NCBI RefSeq assembly: GCF_964030865.1
Contig: NZ_OZ034984.1
Coordinates: 186,001 to 250,000 of the forward strand
Direction of reading: 5' to 3'
Source: Spiroplasma endosymbiont of Dioctria linearis
GTDB lineage: Bacteria; Bacillota_I; Bacilli_A; Mycoplasmatales; Mycoplasmataceae
Length of the DNA: 64,000 nt
Below the pieces are notes generated by a model. The model made no database searches, was not told where the DNA came from, and saw only the letters and a list, made by a program, of their open reading frames with translations. Below are positions 33,591 through 45,219 of this stretch, piece by piece. Made by a program: the position numbers and the translations under genes. The stretch's first letter is position 1. Each line of letters starts with the position of its first letter.

Positions 33591-34676
33591 ATGAAAAAAT
33601 TATTAGGATTATTAGGGACAAGTTGTTTATCAATTGCAGTTAGTTCTAACGTAGTTTCTTGTTTTGATACTACACCAAAAATTAAACATACATTTGCTGA
33701 TGAATTTGACATCTTTGAACTTGGCGATATTTCAGGACAAGAAGATGTACCAACATTGGAAACAATATATGATGCTATATTCAAAGCTCATGAAAATGTT
33801 ATTGACTGAAGATTAACAGTCGAGTTTGAATGAATTGTATTTGTAGATACACCAACAAAGGAATCTTGTACAATTAAAGTAATTGATAAAATGGCTGTTC
33901 CTTTTCATACAGGAGAAGTCACATTTACATATAAATATCAACAGATATTGGAACCTGAAATTTCTTATGATTTATTTGTTGAACAAAGAGATATCAAAAG
34001 GAGAACTGGATCTATAGAAGAAATAAGTAAATTTTCAAATTTAGTCTATAATTGAAAATGAATCGCAGATTTGACATCATCATCTCAATTAGTTTATACT
34101 GATTTGAAAAGTTATGGAACAAGTAGTGGTCAAGGATTATGCGAATATATAGCATTAAATATGTTAATAAATTATTCTCAAATATTTGGTAAGCATAATT
34201 TATATTCTACTTATTATAAAAATAAATATTTTTATCAGTTAAATTCTAAAGATGTAAGGCATTATGAATATGGTAGTGGTAATAAAAGAGCGATTCCTTA
34301 TTTAATGTATGATAAAATTCGCTCAGATAAAGGGGGAAAATGAACTGACATTCGTGAAGGTAAAAGTATGAGAAAAATTATGAAGAAATGACTAGGTGAT
34401 TATTCAAATAATTTAATTGATGATTATTCAGTTAGTTGATCACATACTTCAAAACCTGAAACTTGAATAAAAAAATATAATAGACCAGTATTACTTTCAT
34501 TTTTTGCTAAAGGAGAGGCCCACTCAATTGTAATATATGGTTATAATAGTTCAACTGAAGAATATGCAGTTAATTATGGTTGACCTGGTATTGATAATGG
34601 GAAACAAATAATTAAAAAATCTGAAATATGATCATATTTTAGTATGGGCTTTTGATATGGTCTAAGAGATAAATAA
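33591..34676 (+). CDS. Lipoprotein papain-like cysteine peptidase
   Basis: 361 aa, with several TGA Trp codons. Signal peptide with lipobox NVVSC gives a membrane-anchored, outward-facing protein. The C-terminal half has a papain-fold triad pattern: C184 in GQGLCEYIALNML, H311 in EAHSIVIYGY and N328 in EYAVNYGW, resembling staphopain/C39-type peptidases and the putative cysteine peptidases of mollicutes. The N-terminal ~150 residues (DEFDIFELGDISG...) may be a prodomain. Substrate unknown; host or competitor proteins are possible. A damaged second copy follows directly. Confidence 0.75.
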
Positions 34677-34782
34677 AATTAAATAATTTATTTATCCGAA
34701 ATAATCAGTCAATAAAATAGATAACTTTAAAAAGACTAAGCAGTTAATAGAAAGGTTGTCAATTTTTTCTGACCAAATAATA

Positions 34783-35757
34783 GATCTTTTAAGAGTATTC
34801 TATCTTTTTATCATCTTTAAACTTCCAATAAATAACACTTTTATGTTTTAATTTTATACAATAAGTTATAAAATAATTATGTATTAAATAAACTATAGTA
34901 TTTTTTTAGTTTATAAAATTATAAAATAGGTATTAATAATGAAAGGGTAACATTATGAAAAAATTATTAGGATTATTAGGGGCAAGCTGCTTATCAATTA
35001 CAGCTAGTTCTAACGTAGTTTCTTGTTTTGATACTAGACCAAAAATTAAACAAACATTTGCCGATGAATTTAAAGTTTTTGAGCTTGGTAATATTTCAGG
35101 AGAAGAAGATGTACCAACTTTGGAAACAATATATGATGCTATATTAAAAGCTCATGAAAATATTACTGACTGAAGATTAACAGTTGATTTTGAATGAATT
35201 GTATTTGTAGATATACCAACTAATGAATCTTGTACAATTAAAGTGATTGATAAATGAGCTATTCCTTTTTATACAGGAGAAGTCACATTTACATATAAAT
35301 ATCAAAAGATATTGGAACCTGAAATTTCTTAAGTTTTTTTTCTTGTACAAAGAGATATCAAAAAGAGAACTGGATCTATAGAAGAAATAAGTAAATTCTC
35401 AAATTTACTTTCTAATTGAGAATGAATAGCAAATTTAGAATCAGCATCTCAATTAGATTATACTGATATTTCTAAAGGCAAGAGTAAGAGAAAACTATGA
35501 TTATTTAGTTGCTTGATCATAACTTATGATCTTGAAATCTGAATTAAAAAAGCAGGATAGACCAGTATTTCTTTCATTTTTTGCTAACGATGAGGACATT
35601 TAATTTTAGTATATTGTTATAATAGTTAACCTAAGGAATATGTAGTTCATTATGGTTAACCTTTTAATGATAATGGAGTAGAAATAATTAAAAAAGCTGA
35701 AATATAATCATATTTCAGCTTGGGATTTTGATATGGTCTAAGAGATAAATAGAATTA
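34783..35757 (+). repeat. Tandem duplicate of the cysteine-peptidase locus
   Basis: Matches 33412-34676 including the upstream region, but lacks roughly 280 bp in the middle of the gene and carries many point changes. Confidence 0.8.
34955..35750 (+). pseudogene. Truncated copy of the lipoprotein cysteine peptidase
   Basis: ATG 34955 opens a frame of 125 aa ending at TAA 35330-35332, still with an intact signal peptide, lipobox (NVVSC) and the N-terminal domain (FADEFKVFELGNISG). Beyond the stop, homology continues to about 35750 but with frameshifts, stops and an internal deletion that removes the catalytic cysteine region. The short lipoprotein could be expressed, since a ribosome site (gaaaggg) and signal are kept, but it cannot be a peptidase. 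Confidence 0.8.
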
Positions 35758-35825
35758 AATAATTTATTTATATAATTTTTTAAATTTTTATATTTAGGTC
35801 TGGAGGAAATACTATTCTAACTTTA

Positions 35826-35852
35826 TCAGTAGTTAAAACTACTGGTTTTTTT
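35826..35852 (+). terminator. Terminator before array B
   Basis: An 8-9 bp stem (cagtagtt/aactactg) followed by seven T, ending the duplicated peptidase locus. Confidence 0.75.
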
Positions 35853-35893
35853 ATAATAAAAAATGGCAATTATAATTCTTAAAAGTTGTATAA

Positions 35894-37168
35894 GGTATTG
35901 GGGGGTCTAAGTACATAGGTCTCCCAATTTTTTTGTTTTATAATTTAGAACAAGATTATAATTGTATTAGCAAAAGAGATTGTATTTAAATTAAATATTT
36001 AAATGAGTTAAAAATTCAAACTGTTAATGATTATATTAATCCTATTAAATTAAAAGATATTTCAATTAAATATAACATAAAAGCCAACTCAAGTATTTTA
36101 GATTGATATTAAAAATGTCATGAGTCATCTGTTATTAAAGTATTTGATAGAAATAAACGTAGTTAAACAAATTAAGCTAGATTTAAAAATAAAGCTAGTG
36201 AATATAGCAAAGAAAATAAAGAAATAAAAAAACTTTTTGAATTAGCAGCAAAAATTAAGCGAAGTGCATATTTAATAGAAGTTAAGAAGAAAAAAAGGAA
36301 AGAAAATAGGTAGAAAAACAAGTTGAATTATTTAAAAAGTTCATAGCATTATTTCTAATAGTTTATCAAAAGGTTAATAAAAAACCATATACAAAAAAAT
36401 ATCATTCGGATATATAAAACAGTATATGAATTATCGTTAATAGGAAATGATGCAATACAAAATTCTCTAATTTATGGTGTTGGTTATCGTAGTTATACTA
36501 ATTGAATTAAAAGAGGAAAACTCGAATATAAAAGACAATATTATATTCATGTTAAAGAAGTTTTAGAGAGTATTTATTCAAGGAAGTATTGTATATTTTG
36601 TGTTGAGAATGCTAGATTAAAAATATTAAAGAACTTCAATATAAAGCTTTCAAGAGAGACAATTATTGAACGCAGAAAGGAAATTTTATTAAAACTAAAA
36701 AAGAAAATAGTTTCCACTAAATCAAAAACAGCAATGGCAATAAGTAATCATAAAAGAAATACATCGTTAGATCTTATAAAAAGAAAATATAGATCTGATA
36801 AATATTTAAAAAAAATTGGAACTGAAGGTACCTGATTTAAAAATATTTATATTAATGGAGCTAAAAAGAAACACTTATTTTCACTTGTCTATGACTTTTA
36901 CTCTAATGAAATTAGCTCATATTCAGTTGGCAACTCTGAAAATATAACAGTAACTCTTGAAATGAAAGAAAGTTTAATAAGAAAAATGATTTTAGGTTGA
37001 ATAAAGAAAATTTTTATACATAGTGATTTATCATCTGCACTTATCAGTAAAGAAATAGAAAAATTTTGTAATCAGAATAATATACTTAGGTCAAATTCAG
37101 TCTCATGATTTAAAGGAAATCAATCTCTAGAACAAATATATAGATGACTCAAAAAGTATTTTAATTAA
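35894..37168 (+). mobile_element. Decayed IS3-like element, unit B1
   Basis: Left end ggtattggggggtctaagta intact; transposase full of stops and frameshifts. The right terminus is missing: homology ends near aaaaagtattttaattaaag. It shares specific lesions with the other array B copies (for example attaatcctattaaatt and the tag/tta change after aaacgtag), so much of the decay predates amplification. Confidence 0.85.
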
Positions 37169-37218
37169 AGGTACGCTTATTCGCTTAAAAAATTTTATTA
37201 TATTTTAAAATAGTCTCC

Positions 37219-37264
37219 ACACTTAAAAATGTTTTAAATTTAATAAAACATTTTTAAGTGTTTT
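37219..37264 (+). terminator. Perfect 18-bp hairpin between IS remnant and poly(T) promoter, B1
   Basis: Stem 37219-37236 with 37244-37261, 7-nt loop, four T after it. It looks like a terminator insulating the lipoprotein promoter from upstream transcription; the poly(T) itself starts 22 nt further on. Confidence 0.65.
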
Positions 37265-37282
37265 AACTTAATTTGCTTTTCT

Positions 37283-37308
37283 TGATTTTTTTTTTTTTTT
37301 TATAAAAT
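37283..37308 (+). promoter_or_regulatory. Poly(T) promoter region of lipoprotein B1
   Basis: 16 T at 37286-37301. Candidate TTGATT (37283-37288) and TAAAAT (37303-37308) are only 14 nt apart; the alternative TTGCTT at 37273 gives 24. Neither spacing is ideal, so this copy may be in a weak or OFF state. Confidence 0.5.
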
Positions 37309-37347
37309 AAAAAAAGATTATTAAAAAATAATCAAGGAGAATATAAA

Positions 37348-39186
37348 ATGAAAAAATTATTAAGCTTATTAGGTACAGTAAGTCTAGTTGCTACAAGTAG
37401 TGCAACTGTAATAGCATGTGGGGATAAAACAGTTACTCCCCCAATTATTGAAGACAATAGTCAATTAATTAAAGAGTTAGAAACTGAAACTAATGAAATT
37501 TTTAAAAAGCACTTAGAGAATAATGTTTATAAAAATTTAATTGGCTTACCAGAAATGGAAGTAAATAATAAGTTTTTAACTAAAAATAAAATTAAGCAGT
37601 ACCAAGGTAAAACAGTAGGAGAAATTGATCCATATGATTTACAACAATTAGAAATAGATATGAAAAAAATTTTAGATATTAATGAATTAACAAAGTCACT
37701 AAATCAATTAAAAAATGTAAACAAATATAAAATCCTTTTAAATGATGTTGATAGTTTAATTAAAAATGTAATTTTCGATTGAGAATCATTAGTAATTAAG
37801 ACTTATGAAAAAGAAGGAATATATTTAGGGAATGTAATTGTTGATTATAAAATTGAAGTTCAATATAAAGGAGTCAAAGATATTGAAACTTTTAATATCA
37901 GTGATAATTTTAAGTATACTTCAACTAATAATGAAGCTTTGAAAAAAGGAAGTGATGACTTTTATCAAAATATTGCTAGAGATTACTTTTCATCTGATAA
38001 GGCCAGTGATAAAAAACATACAAATTTAAAATGAAATGATATTAAAGATTTAAAAGATGAATCAGATGGTTATGGAACCTATGAAACTGAGTTTAAAAAA
38101 TATTATCAAGAGAATGCTAAGTCAAATGGTTTTGAAACTTCAATGACAAATTTTATTAAAGATAATTATTTTAGTGAAATAAGTAGTACATTGCCGCTTT
38201 CTTTTGAAGGAGATTTGATTTACAGATCATCTGACATGACTAAATACTCGCTGTTTAATTCAATAAATACCGTAAAAAGTTATAATGATTCAAATTCAAT
38301 TAAATTAGATTATAAAAATGATGAGGGAAAAATATTGCTAAATACTGTTTTTAGAAATGATCCAAATAAGTCAGAAACTCAACAAGCATTAGTAAATAGT
38401 TATTTTACAAATGATAATTATAAAATTTGAGAAGAGCAATATAAACTTGCAAAAGAAAATTTCTTAAAAGAATTATCAATTGATAAAGGATCTTCAATTG
38501 TTGATTCAAATGAATTTAAAAGTTCTTTAGCATTAGGTTATGTTAATTTAACTGGTTTATCAATTAATTTAGCAGATGGTAGTTATATTCATGAATTACC
38601 AGATTTTAGAATAGCTGTTAATTATTTAATTGATGTTGAACAGTCTAATAGTAAAATATTAGATAACTTAGCTAAATTCTCTGTGAATAGTTTAAAGGCT
38701 TGACATAAAACAATGGGAGTATCTTATGATTATAAATATCCAGAATATAATTCTGCTCAGGATTTTTTAATGGTTATTAAAAGTTCAAAACTGACTAATA
38801 AATTTGTAGAAAAAAATAAAACAACAAATTGAGGTAAGAATCACTCATATAATTTTTATTTAAATTTTGGTTTAAGCGATTCATTTGATTTTACAGAAGA
38901 TAGATTAAATATGCTAAATCAAGCTAAACTTTCTGAAGATTCAATATACTCAATAGGATTACAAAAAAAAGAATTATCAAGTCCAACTAATGTATGAAAC
39001 TATACGGACTTTGATTGAATTACAGAGAAAAATGGTTTGAGCTTAAAATGAAATAATGGAACTGCAAATATAAATAATAGTCTTATGCTTTTTGATTTAG
39101 GTTTTATTAATTTCTATATTGATTTAGATCAAATTACATTAGGTTCTAAAACATTAGGTCAAAAGGACTTTATTAAATTCATCTAA
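37348..39186 (+). CDS. Surface lipoprotein, family B, copy 1
   Basis: 612 aa; ATG 37348 after AAGGAGA. Signal peptide MKKLLSLLGTVSLVATSS, lipobox ATVIAC. The mature protein shares no recognised domain; it contains conserved blocks KYKILLNDVDSLIKNVIFDW, SSTLPLSFEGDLIYRSSDM and GYVNLTGLSINLADG. Near the C-terminus residues ~485-575 vary between copies, followed by a constant end (YIDLDQITLGSKTLGQKDFIKFI). Family A and B lipoproteins are similar in size and operon position but not obviously in sequence. First gene of the transporter operon; role with the permease unknown. Confidence 0.85.
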
Positions 39187-39202
39187 TGGATTTTTCTATT
39201 TA

Positions 39203-40960
39203 ATGAAAAAAGTTATACCAGGAATTTGAATAATCAAATATAGTTTTAAATCTATTATAAAGGAGCGATCTTTTATAATATTTAATGGACTATATTTACT
39301 ATTTTCCTTATTAATAGCAATCTACTCAGTTTTTCAAAAGAATAATAGTAGTTTCTTACTAATTTTTGATTATTATGTTTTATTAACTATATTTATAATA
39401 TTATTTATTTTATGTTTGCGATTAGCTCAATATTTTTATGTAGTAAAAAGAGATGATAAGACTTTAAATATAATAGTCACTCAGCAGTTATCAAGAGCTA
39501 AATTATTTAGTTATCAATTTATGGCATTTATTTTATTAATGTTTTTTAATATATCAATTACGTATTTATTGATAAATATTATTAATATGCTTTTTTTAGT
39601 GCAAGTAAATTTATTCTTATTAAGAGTTACAACTACTTATTTTGTTTATGCTTTTATAAGCTGTTTATTTTTAATTAACTTTTTTCTACTAATATCTTTA
39701 TTTGCAAATATTCAAGTTTCGACTATTATAGCGACTTTAATATTGGCAAGTTCCTTTATTAGTAATTTACCTTATACTTTTTTAATCCAAGGTGAAGAAA
39801 ATAAGAGCATAACTTTTTCTTATAAAAATGCAAATACCGCTATGTCAGTTAATGAGATATATGATTCTTATAATCTTAAAAATCACGTATTAAATAAAAA
39901 AATTAAATATTCTAATTTGAGTTTTGAAATATATAACAATTTTATAGATAATCAATTTGAAACAGATCCTAATTCAATAAATAATAATTTTAATAATGCT
40001 TCTAGTATTCAAAAAAGAATTAATTTTTGAATGGATTTGGGAGTTGTAGAAGAAAAGCAACAGATAGTAGAATTAAATGAACCTACAAAAATTATTGCAG
40101 TAAATAATAATACACAATTATCAAAATGAAAAGGTGATGAAGTTAATTTAAAGTTTGAATTAAAGTATAGATTCTTAACAGTTGAGGAGTTAGAAAATAA
40201 AATTAAAGCAAATTTTTTTAGTAAAGAAAAGGAAAAAATTATTAAAGAGTTTATTGAATTTACAAATTTTATAACAAAAGTTAATAATAATTTTCAAGAT
40301 AAGTTTTATGATTTATTTGATGTATTTATTTTTCTTAATGAGAAAGATAATATTGAAAAAAACTACATAAAAAATGCTACAAAACCACAGGAAGAAAAGA
40401 TGTTATTAAAAGATAAAGACATAGTAGAAATTTACCAAAGTTATTTCTCATTTTCTGATAATAAATTAAGATTAGAAAGTTCTAAAGTAAGTAATTTAAT
40501 ACAAGAAACACTATTTTTCCCTACAATGTTAAGTATTAGGATTTTGGAAAACTATTTTATACGTTATACAAATAATATGGTTATTTTTGAAAATAGCACT
40601 GTAATTAAAAATGAAAATTGAACAAAATATATTAAATCGAGAAATTTATATAATATTTCATTTCAGTTTAATTTTATTTCCAATATGTTGCAAAATTATA
40701 CATATTTTGGGGGGAGAAGCTATGATCATATATGATTTGAACCAGAGAGTTCAAGTAAAATATATTTTAATAAGCAAGATAACTTGTTTATTTCTCAACC
40801 ATCTTATGCATTTAAAATTAATTCAGAAAATAAATTAGACTCTCAAACATATAATAATTTCATTGCACCTTATTATTATGTAATTTTTCAAGCCATGATT
40901 GCTATTATTAATTATTATGTTGCTAAAAATAAATTTAGAAAGTTAGATTTAACAGGATAA
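39203..40960 (+). CDS. ABC-2 type permease, family B, copy 1
   Basis: 585 aa, with TGA Trp. Helices at roughly residues 27-44, 53-72, 97-122, 135-160 and 165-185, then ~350 hydrophilic residues and a last helix (YYYVIFQAMIAIINYYVA). Same layout as family A permeases and a distant homologue. No ribosome site precedes ATG 39203; instead the lipoprotein stop (TAATG) opens a 5-codon frame (MDFSI) whose own stop overlaps this ATG as TAATG, suggesting re-initiation. The ATPase starts 3 bp after the stop. Confidence 0.8.
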
Positions 40961-40963
40961 AGT

Positions 40964-41881
40964 ATGGAACAAATAATAAAATTTGAAAATTATACAAAAA
41001 AATTTAAAAAGAAAGTTATTGGCCCTTTGAATTGTTCAATTCAAAAAGGGAGAATAACAGCTTTGCTTGGAAGTAGTGGGAGTGGTAAAACAGTTGTAAT
41101 CAATTCACTATTAGGAATAATCAAGGAATTTAAAGGAGATATTAAAATTGAAAATATATCTAGAAAAAAAAGAAAATACTTTTTAGTAAATAATAAAATA
41201 GGCTATTATACTCAGATGGATTTTTCCTTATATGTTGTAAGTGCCTATAAATTTTTACTGGATATGTGTATAATGATGGGTCTAACTAAAGTTATTTCAA
41301 GAAAAAGAATTGAATATTGAATGAAATATTTTGATATTTGAGAGTCAAGAAATAAACCAATTAAAAGTTTTTCATGAGGAATGAAAAATAGAATGAATTT
41401 AATATTGTGCTTTATTAAAGAACCAGAAATTCTTATTCTTGATGAACCTGGAGCTAATTTAGATTCGTATTGAAGAAATAAAATTAAAATATTATTAATG
41501 GATGCAAAAAAAGATGGCAAAACAATAATAGTTACTGTTCATAATATTGATGAAATAGCAGATATTATTGATGATTTTATAATTATTGATAATGGGCAAA
41601 ACATTTTTAATGGTTCAGCTGAAAAACTAAATGTTTATTCAAAATATAAAGTATATATAAGTGAACAATTTGAAGTACAAAATTTTAGAAATTTTTTATC
41701 AACTAATAATATAAAATCCTTTAAATATGATGAAATTGAAAACTCCTTAGTAGTCGCAATTGAAAATTTTAAGCAATTAAACTTCTTATTTTTATATTTA
41801 ATTAAAAATAATTTGCCCTTAAAAAACTTGCTTAAATTGCCAATTAATATGGAAGCTATTTATAAAGCTTTGGAAAATTAA
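40964..41881 (+). CDS. ABC transporter ATPase, family B, copy 1
   Basis: 305 aa. Walker A GSSGSGKT, Q-loop YTQMDFSLYV, signature SFSWGMKNR, Walker B ILILDEPGANLD, H-loop TVHNIDE, C-terminal accessory domain (VQNFRNFLSTNNIKSFKYDE). Clearly homologous to the family A ATPases with the same unusual FSWGM signature. This copy differs from the other B copies at few places (TKKFKKK, VVINS, RKKRKYF). Confidence 0.9.
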
Positions 41882-41911
41882 TTTTATATTTAACTTTAAT
41901 TATTAAGAGTA

Positions 41912-43181
41912 GGTATTGGGGGGCTAAGTACATAGGCCTCCCAATTTTTTTGTTTTATAATTTAGAACAAGATTATAATTGTATTAGCAAAAGAGGTTGC
42001 ATTTAAATGAAATACTTAAATGAGTTAAAAATTCAAACTGTTAATGATTATATTAATCCTATTAAATTAAAAGATATTGCAATTAAATATATTATAAAAG
42101 ATAATTCAAGTCTCTTAGATTGATATCAAAAATGTCATGAGTCATCTGTTATTAAAGTATTTGATAGGAAAAAATATAGTTAAACCAATGAAGTTGGACT
42201 TAAAAATAAAGTTAGTAAATATAGCAAAGAAAATAAAGAAATAAAAAAGCTTTTTAAATTAGAAGCAAAAATTAAGCGAAGGGCATATTTAATAGAAGTT
42301 AAGAAGGAAAAAAGGGAAAGAGAATAGGTAGAAAAACAAGTTGAATTATTAAAAAAGTTCATAGCATTATTTCTAATAGTTTATCAAAAGGTTAATAAAA
42401 AACCATATACAAAAAAATATCATTCGGATATATAAAACAGTATATGAATTATCGTTAATAGGAAATGATGCAATGCAAAATTCTCTAATTTATTGTGTTG
42501 GTTATCGTAGTTATACTAATTGAATTAAAAGAGGAAAACTCGAATATAAAAGACAATATCGCATTCATGCCAAAGAAGTTTGGGAGAGTATTTAATCAAG
42601 GAAGTATTCTATATTTGGTGTCGAGAATGCTAGATTAAAAATATTAAGGGGCTTCAATATAAATTTTTCGAGAGAGACAATTATTAAACTCAGAAAGGAA
42701 GGTTTATTAAAAGTAAAAAAAGAAATAGTTTCTACTAAATCAAAAACAGGAATGGCAATAAGTAATTATAAAAGAAATACATCATTTGATCTTATAAAAG
42801 GAGAATATAGATTTGATAAATATTTAAAAAAATGGGAATTGATGGTCGTGACTTAAAAATATTCATATTAGTGGAGTTAAAACGAAACACTTATTTTTAT
42901 CAGCATATGACTTTTACTTTAATGAAATTAGTTATCAGTTGGCAAGTCTGAAAATATAAAAGTAACTCTTGAAATGCTAGAAAGTTTAATAAGAAAAAGA
43001 GGTTTTAGTTTGAATAAACAAAATTTTTATAGATAGTGACTTAGCTTTTTCACTTACAATTAAAGAAGTAGAAAAATTTTGTAATCAACATAATATACTT
43101 AGGTCAAGTTCAGTCTCAGGATTTCAAACAAATCAAGTTGTAGTGCAAATACATAGATGACTCAAAAAGTGTTTTAATTAA
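41912..43181 (+). mobile_element. Decayed IS3-like element, unit B2
   Basis: Left end ggtattggggggctaagta; transposase remnant with many stops, including losses around 42830 and 42935 that are not in B1. No right terminus. Confidence 0.8.
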
Positions 43182-43232
43182 ATATGTTTTTACTCGCTCA
43201 AAAATTTATTTTTATATCTTAAAATAACTACT

Positions 43233-43278
43233 ACACTTAAAAATGTTTTAAGTTTAATAAAAAATTTTTAAGTGTTTT
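43233..43278 (+). terminator. Hairpin upstream of poly(T), B2
   Basis: 18-bp stem (43233-43250 with 43258-43275) with one mismatch; T-rich end. Confidence 0.6.
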
Positions 43279-43285
43279 AAATTAC

Positions 43286-43315
43286 TTTACTTTTTTTTTT
43301 TTTTTTTAATAATCT
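43286..43315 (+). promoter_or_regulatory. Poly(T)-spacer promoter of lipoprotein B2
   Basis: TTTACT (43286-43291), 18-nt spacer, TAATCT (43310-43315); 17 T at 43291-43307. Confidence 0.6.
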
Positions 43316-43352
43316 AAAAATAGATTATTAAAAAATAATCAAGGAGGATAAT

Positions 43353-45203
43353 ATGAAAAAATTATTAAGCTTATTAGCTGCTTTTAGTTTAGTTACAACA
43401 AGTAGTGTAACTGTAGTTTCTTGTGGAGACAAAACAGTTGTTTCCCCAATTATTGAAGACAATAGTCAATTAATTAAGGAGTTAAAAACTGAAACTAATG
43501 AAATTTTTAAAAAACACTTAAAGAATAATGTTTATAAAAATTTAATTAGCTTACCAGAAATGGAAGTAAATAATAAGTTTTTAACTAAAAATAAAATTAA
43601 GCAGTATCAAGGTAAAACAGTAGGAGAAATTGATTCATATGATTTACAAAAATTAGAAATAGATATGAATAAAGTTTTAGATATTAATGAATTAACAAAG
43701 TCACTAAATCAATTGAAAAATATAAACAAATATAAAATTCTTTTAAATGATGTTGATAGTTTAATTAAAAATGTAATTTTTGATTGAGAATCATTAGTAA
43801 TTAAGGCTTATGAAAAAGAAAGAATATATTTAGGGAATGTAATTATGGATTATAAAATTGAAGTTCAATATAAAGGAGTCAAAGATATTGAAACTTTTAA
43901 TATCAGTGATAATTTTAAGTATACTTCAACAAATAATGAAGCTTTGAAAAAAGGAAGTGATGACTTTTATAAAGGAATTGCAAAAGATTATTTTTCATCA
44001 GAAGATGCTCTTGATAAAAAACATACAAATTTAAAATGAAATGAAATTAAGGATTCTAAAGATGAATCAGATGGTTATGGAACCTATGAAACTGAGTTTA
44101 AAAAACATTATCAAGAGAAAGCTAAAACAAATGGTTTTGAAACTTCAATGACAAATTTTATTAAAAATAATTATTTTAGTGAAATAAGTAGTACATTGCC
44201 GCTTTCTTTTGAAGGAGATTTGATTTATAAATCATCTGACATGAATAAATACTCGCTGTTTAAATCAATAAATACCGGAAAAACTTATAATGATTCAAAT
44301 TCAATTAAATTAGATTATAAAACTGCTGAGGGAAGAATAATGCTGAATACTGTTTTTAGAAATGATCCAAATAAGTCAGAAACTCAACAAGCATTAGTAA
44401 ATAGTTATTTTACAAATGATAATTATAAAATTTGAGAAGAGCAATATAAACTTGCAAAAGAAAATTTCCTAAAAGAATTATCAATTGATAAAGAATCTTC
44501 AATTGTTCAGGCAAATGAATTTAAAAGTTCTTTAGCATTAGGATATGTTAATTTAACTGGTTTATCAATTAATTTAGCAGATGGTGGCTATATTCATGAA
44601 TTACCAGATTTTAGAATAGCTGTTAATTATTTAATTGATGTTAAACAGTCTAATAGTAAAATATTAGATAACTTAGCTAAATTCTCTGTGAATAGTTTAA
44701 AGGCTTGACATAAAACAATGGGAGTAGTTTATGGTTATGAATATCCAGAATATAATTCTGCTCAGGATTTCCTGATGGTCATTAAAAGCTCAAAACTGAC
44801 TAATGAATTTGTAGAAAAAAGTAAAAATAAAGTTCCAGGTTGAAGTGATGATAACACAGCCAAATTTAATTGAAATTTTGGTTTAAGTGATAAATTTGAT
44901 TTTAAAGAAGATAGATTAAATATGTTAAATCAAGCAAAACTTCCTGAAGATTCAATATACACAATACAATTCCAGAATAAGAACTTTGTATTTCCAACTA
45001 GTAGATGAACCCATACAGACTTTGAATGAATTACAGAAAAAAATGGACTAAGTTTAAAATGACATAAAGCATATGAAGGAAATATCACTAACAATAATAT
45101 TATGCTTTGAGACTTAGGCTATATCAATTTTTATATTGATTTAGATCAAATTACATTAGGTTGTAAAACATTAGGTCAAAAGGACTTTATTAAATTCATC
45201 TAA
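43353..45203 (+). CDS. Surface lipoprotein, family B, copy 2
   Basis: 616 aa, lipobox TVVSC (B1 has TVIAC), ribosome site AAGGAGG. Nearly colinear with B1 apart from small changes (for example ARDYF to AKDYF) and a distinct segment around residues 488-580 (KNKVPGWSDDNTAKFNW..., FVFPTSRWTHTDF). The C-terminal YIDLDQITLG...KDFIKFI is restored after it. Confidence 0.85.
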
Positions 45204-45219
45204 TGGAATTTTATATTTA

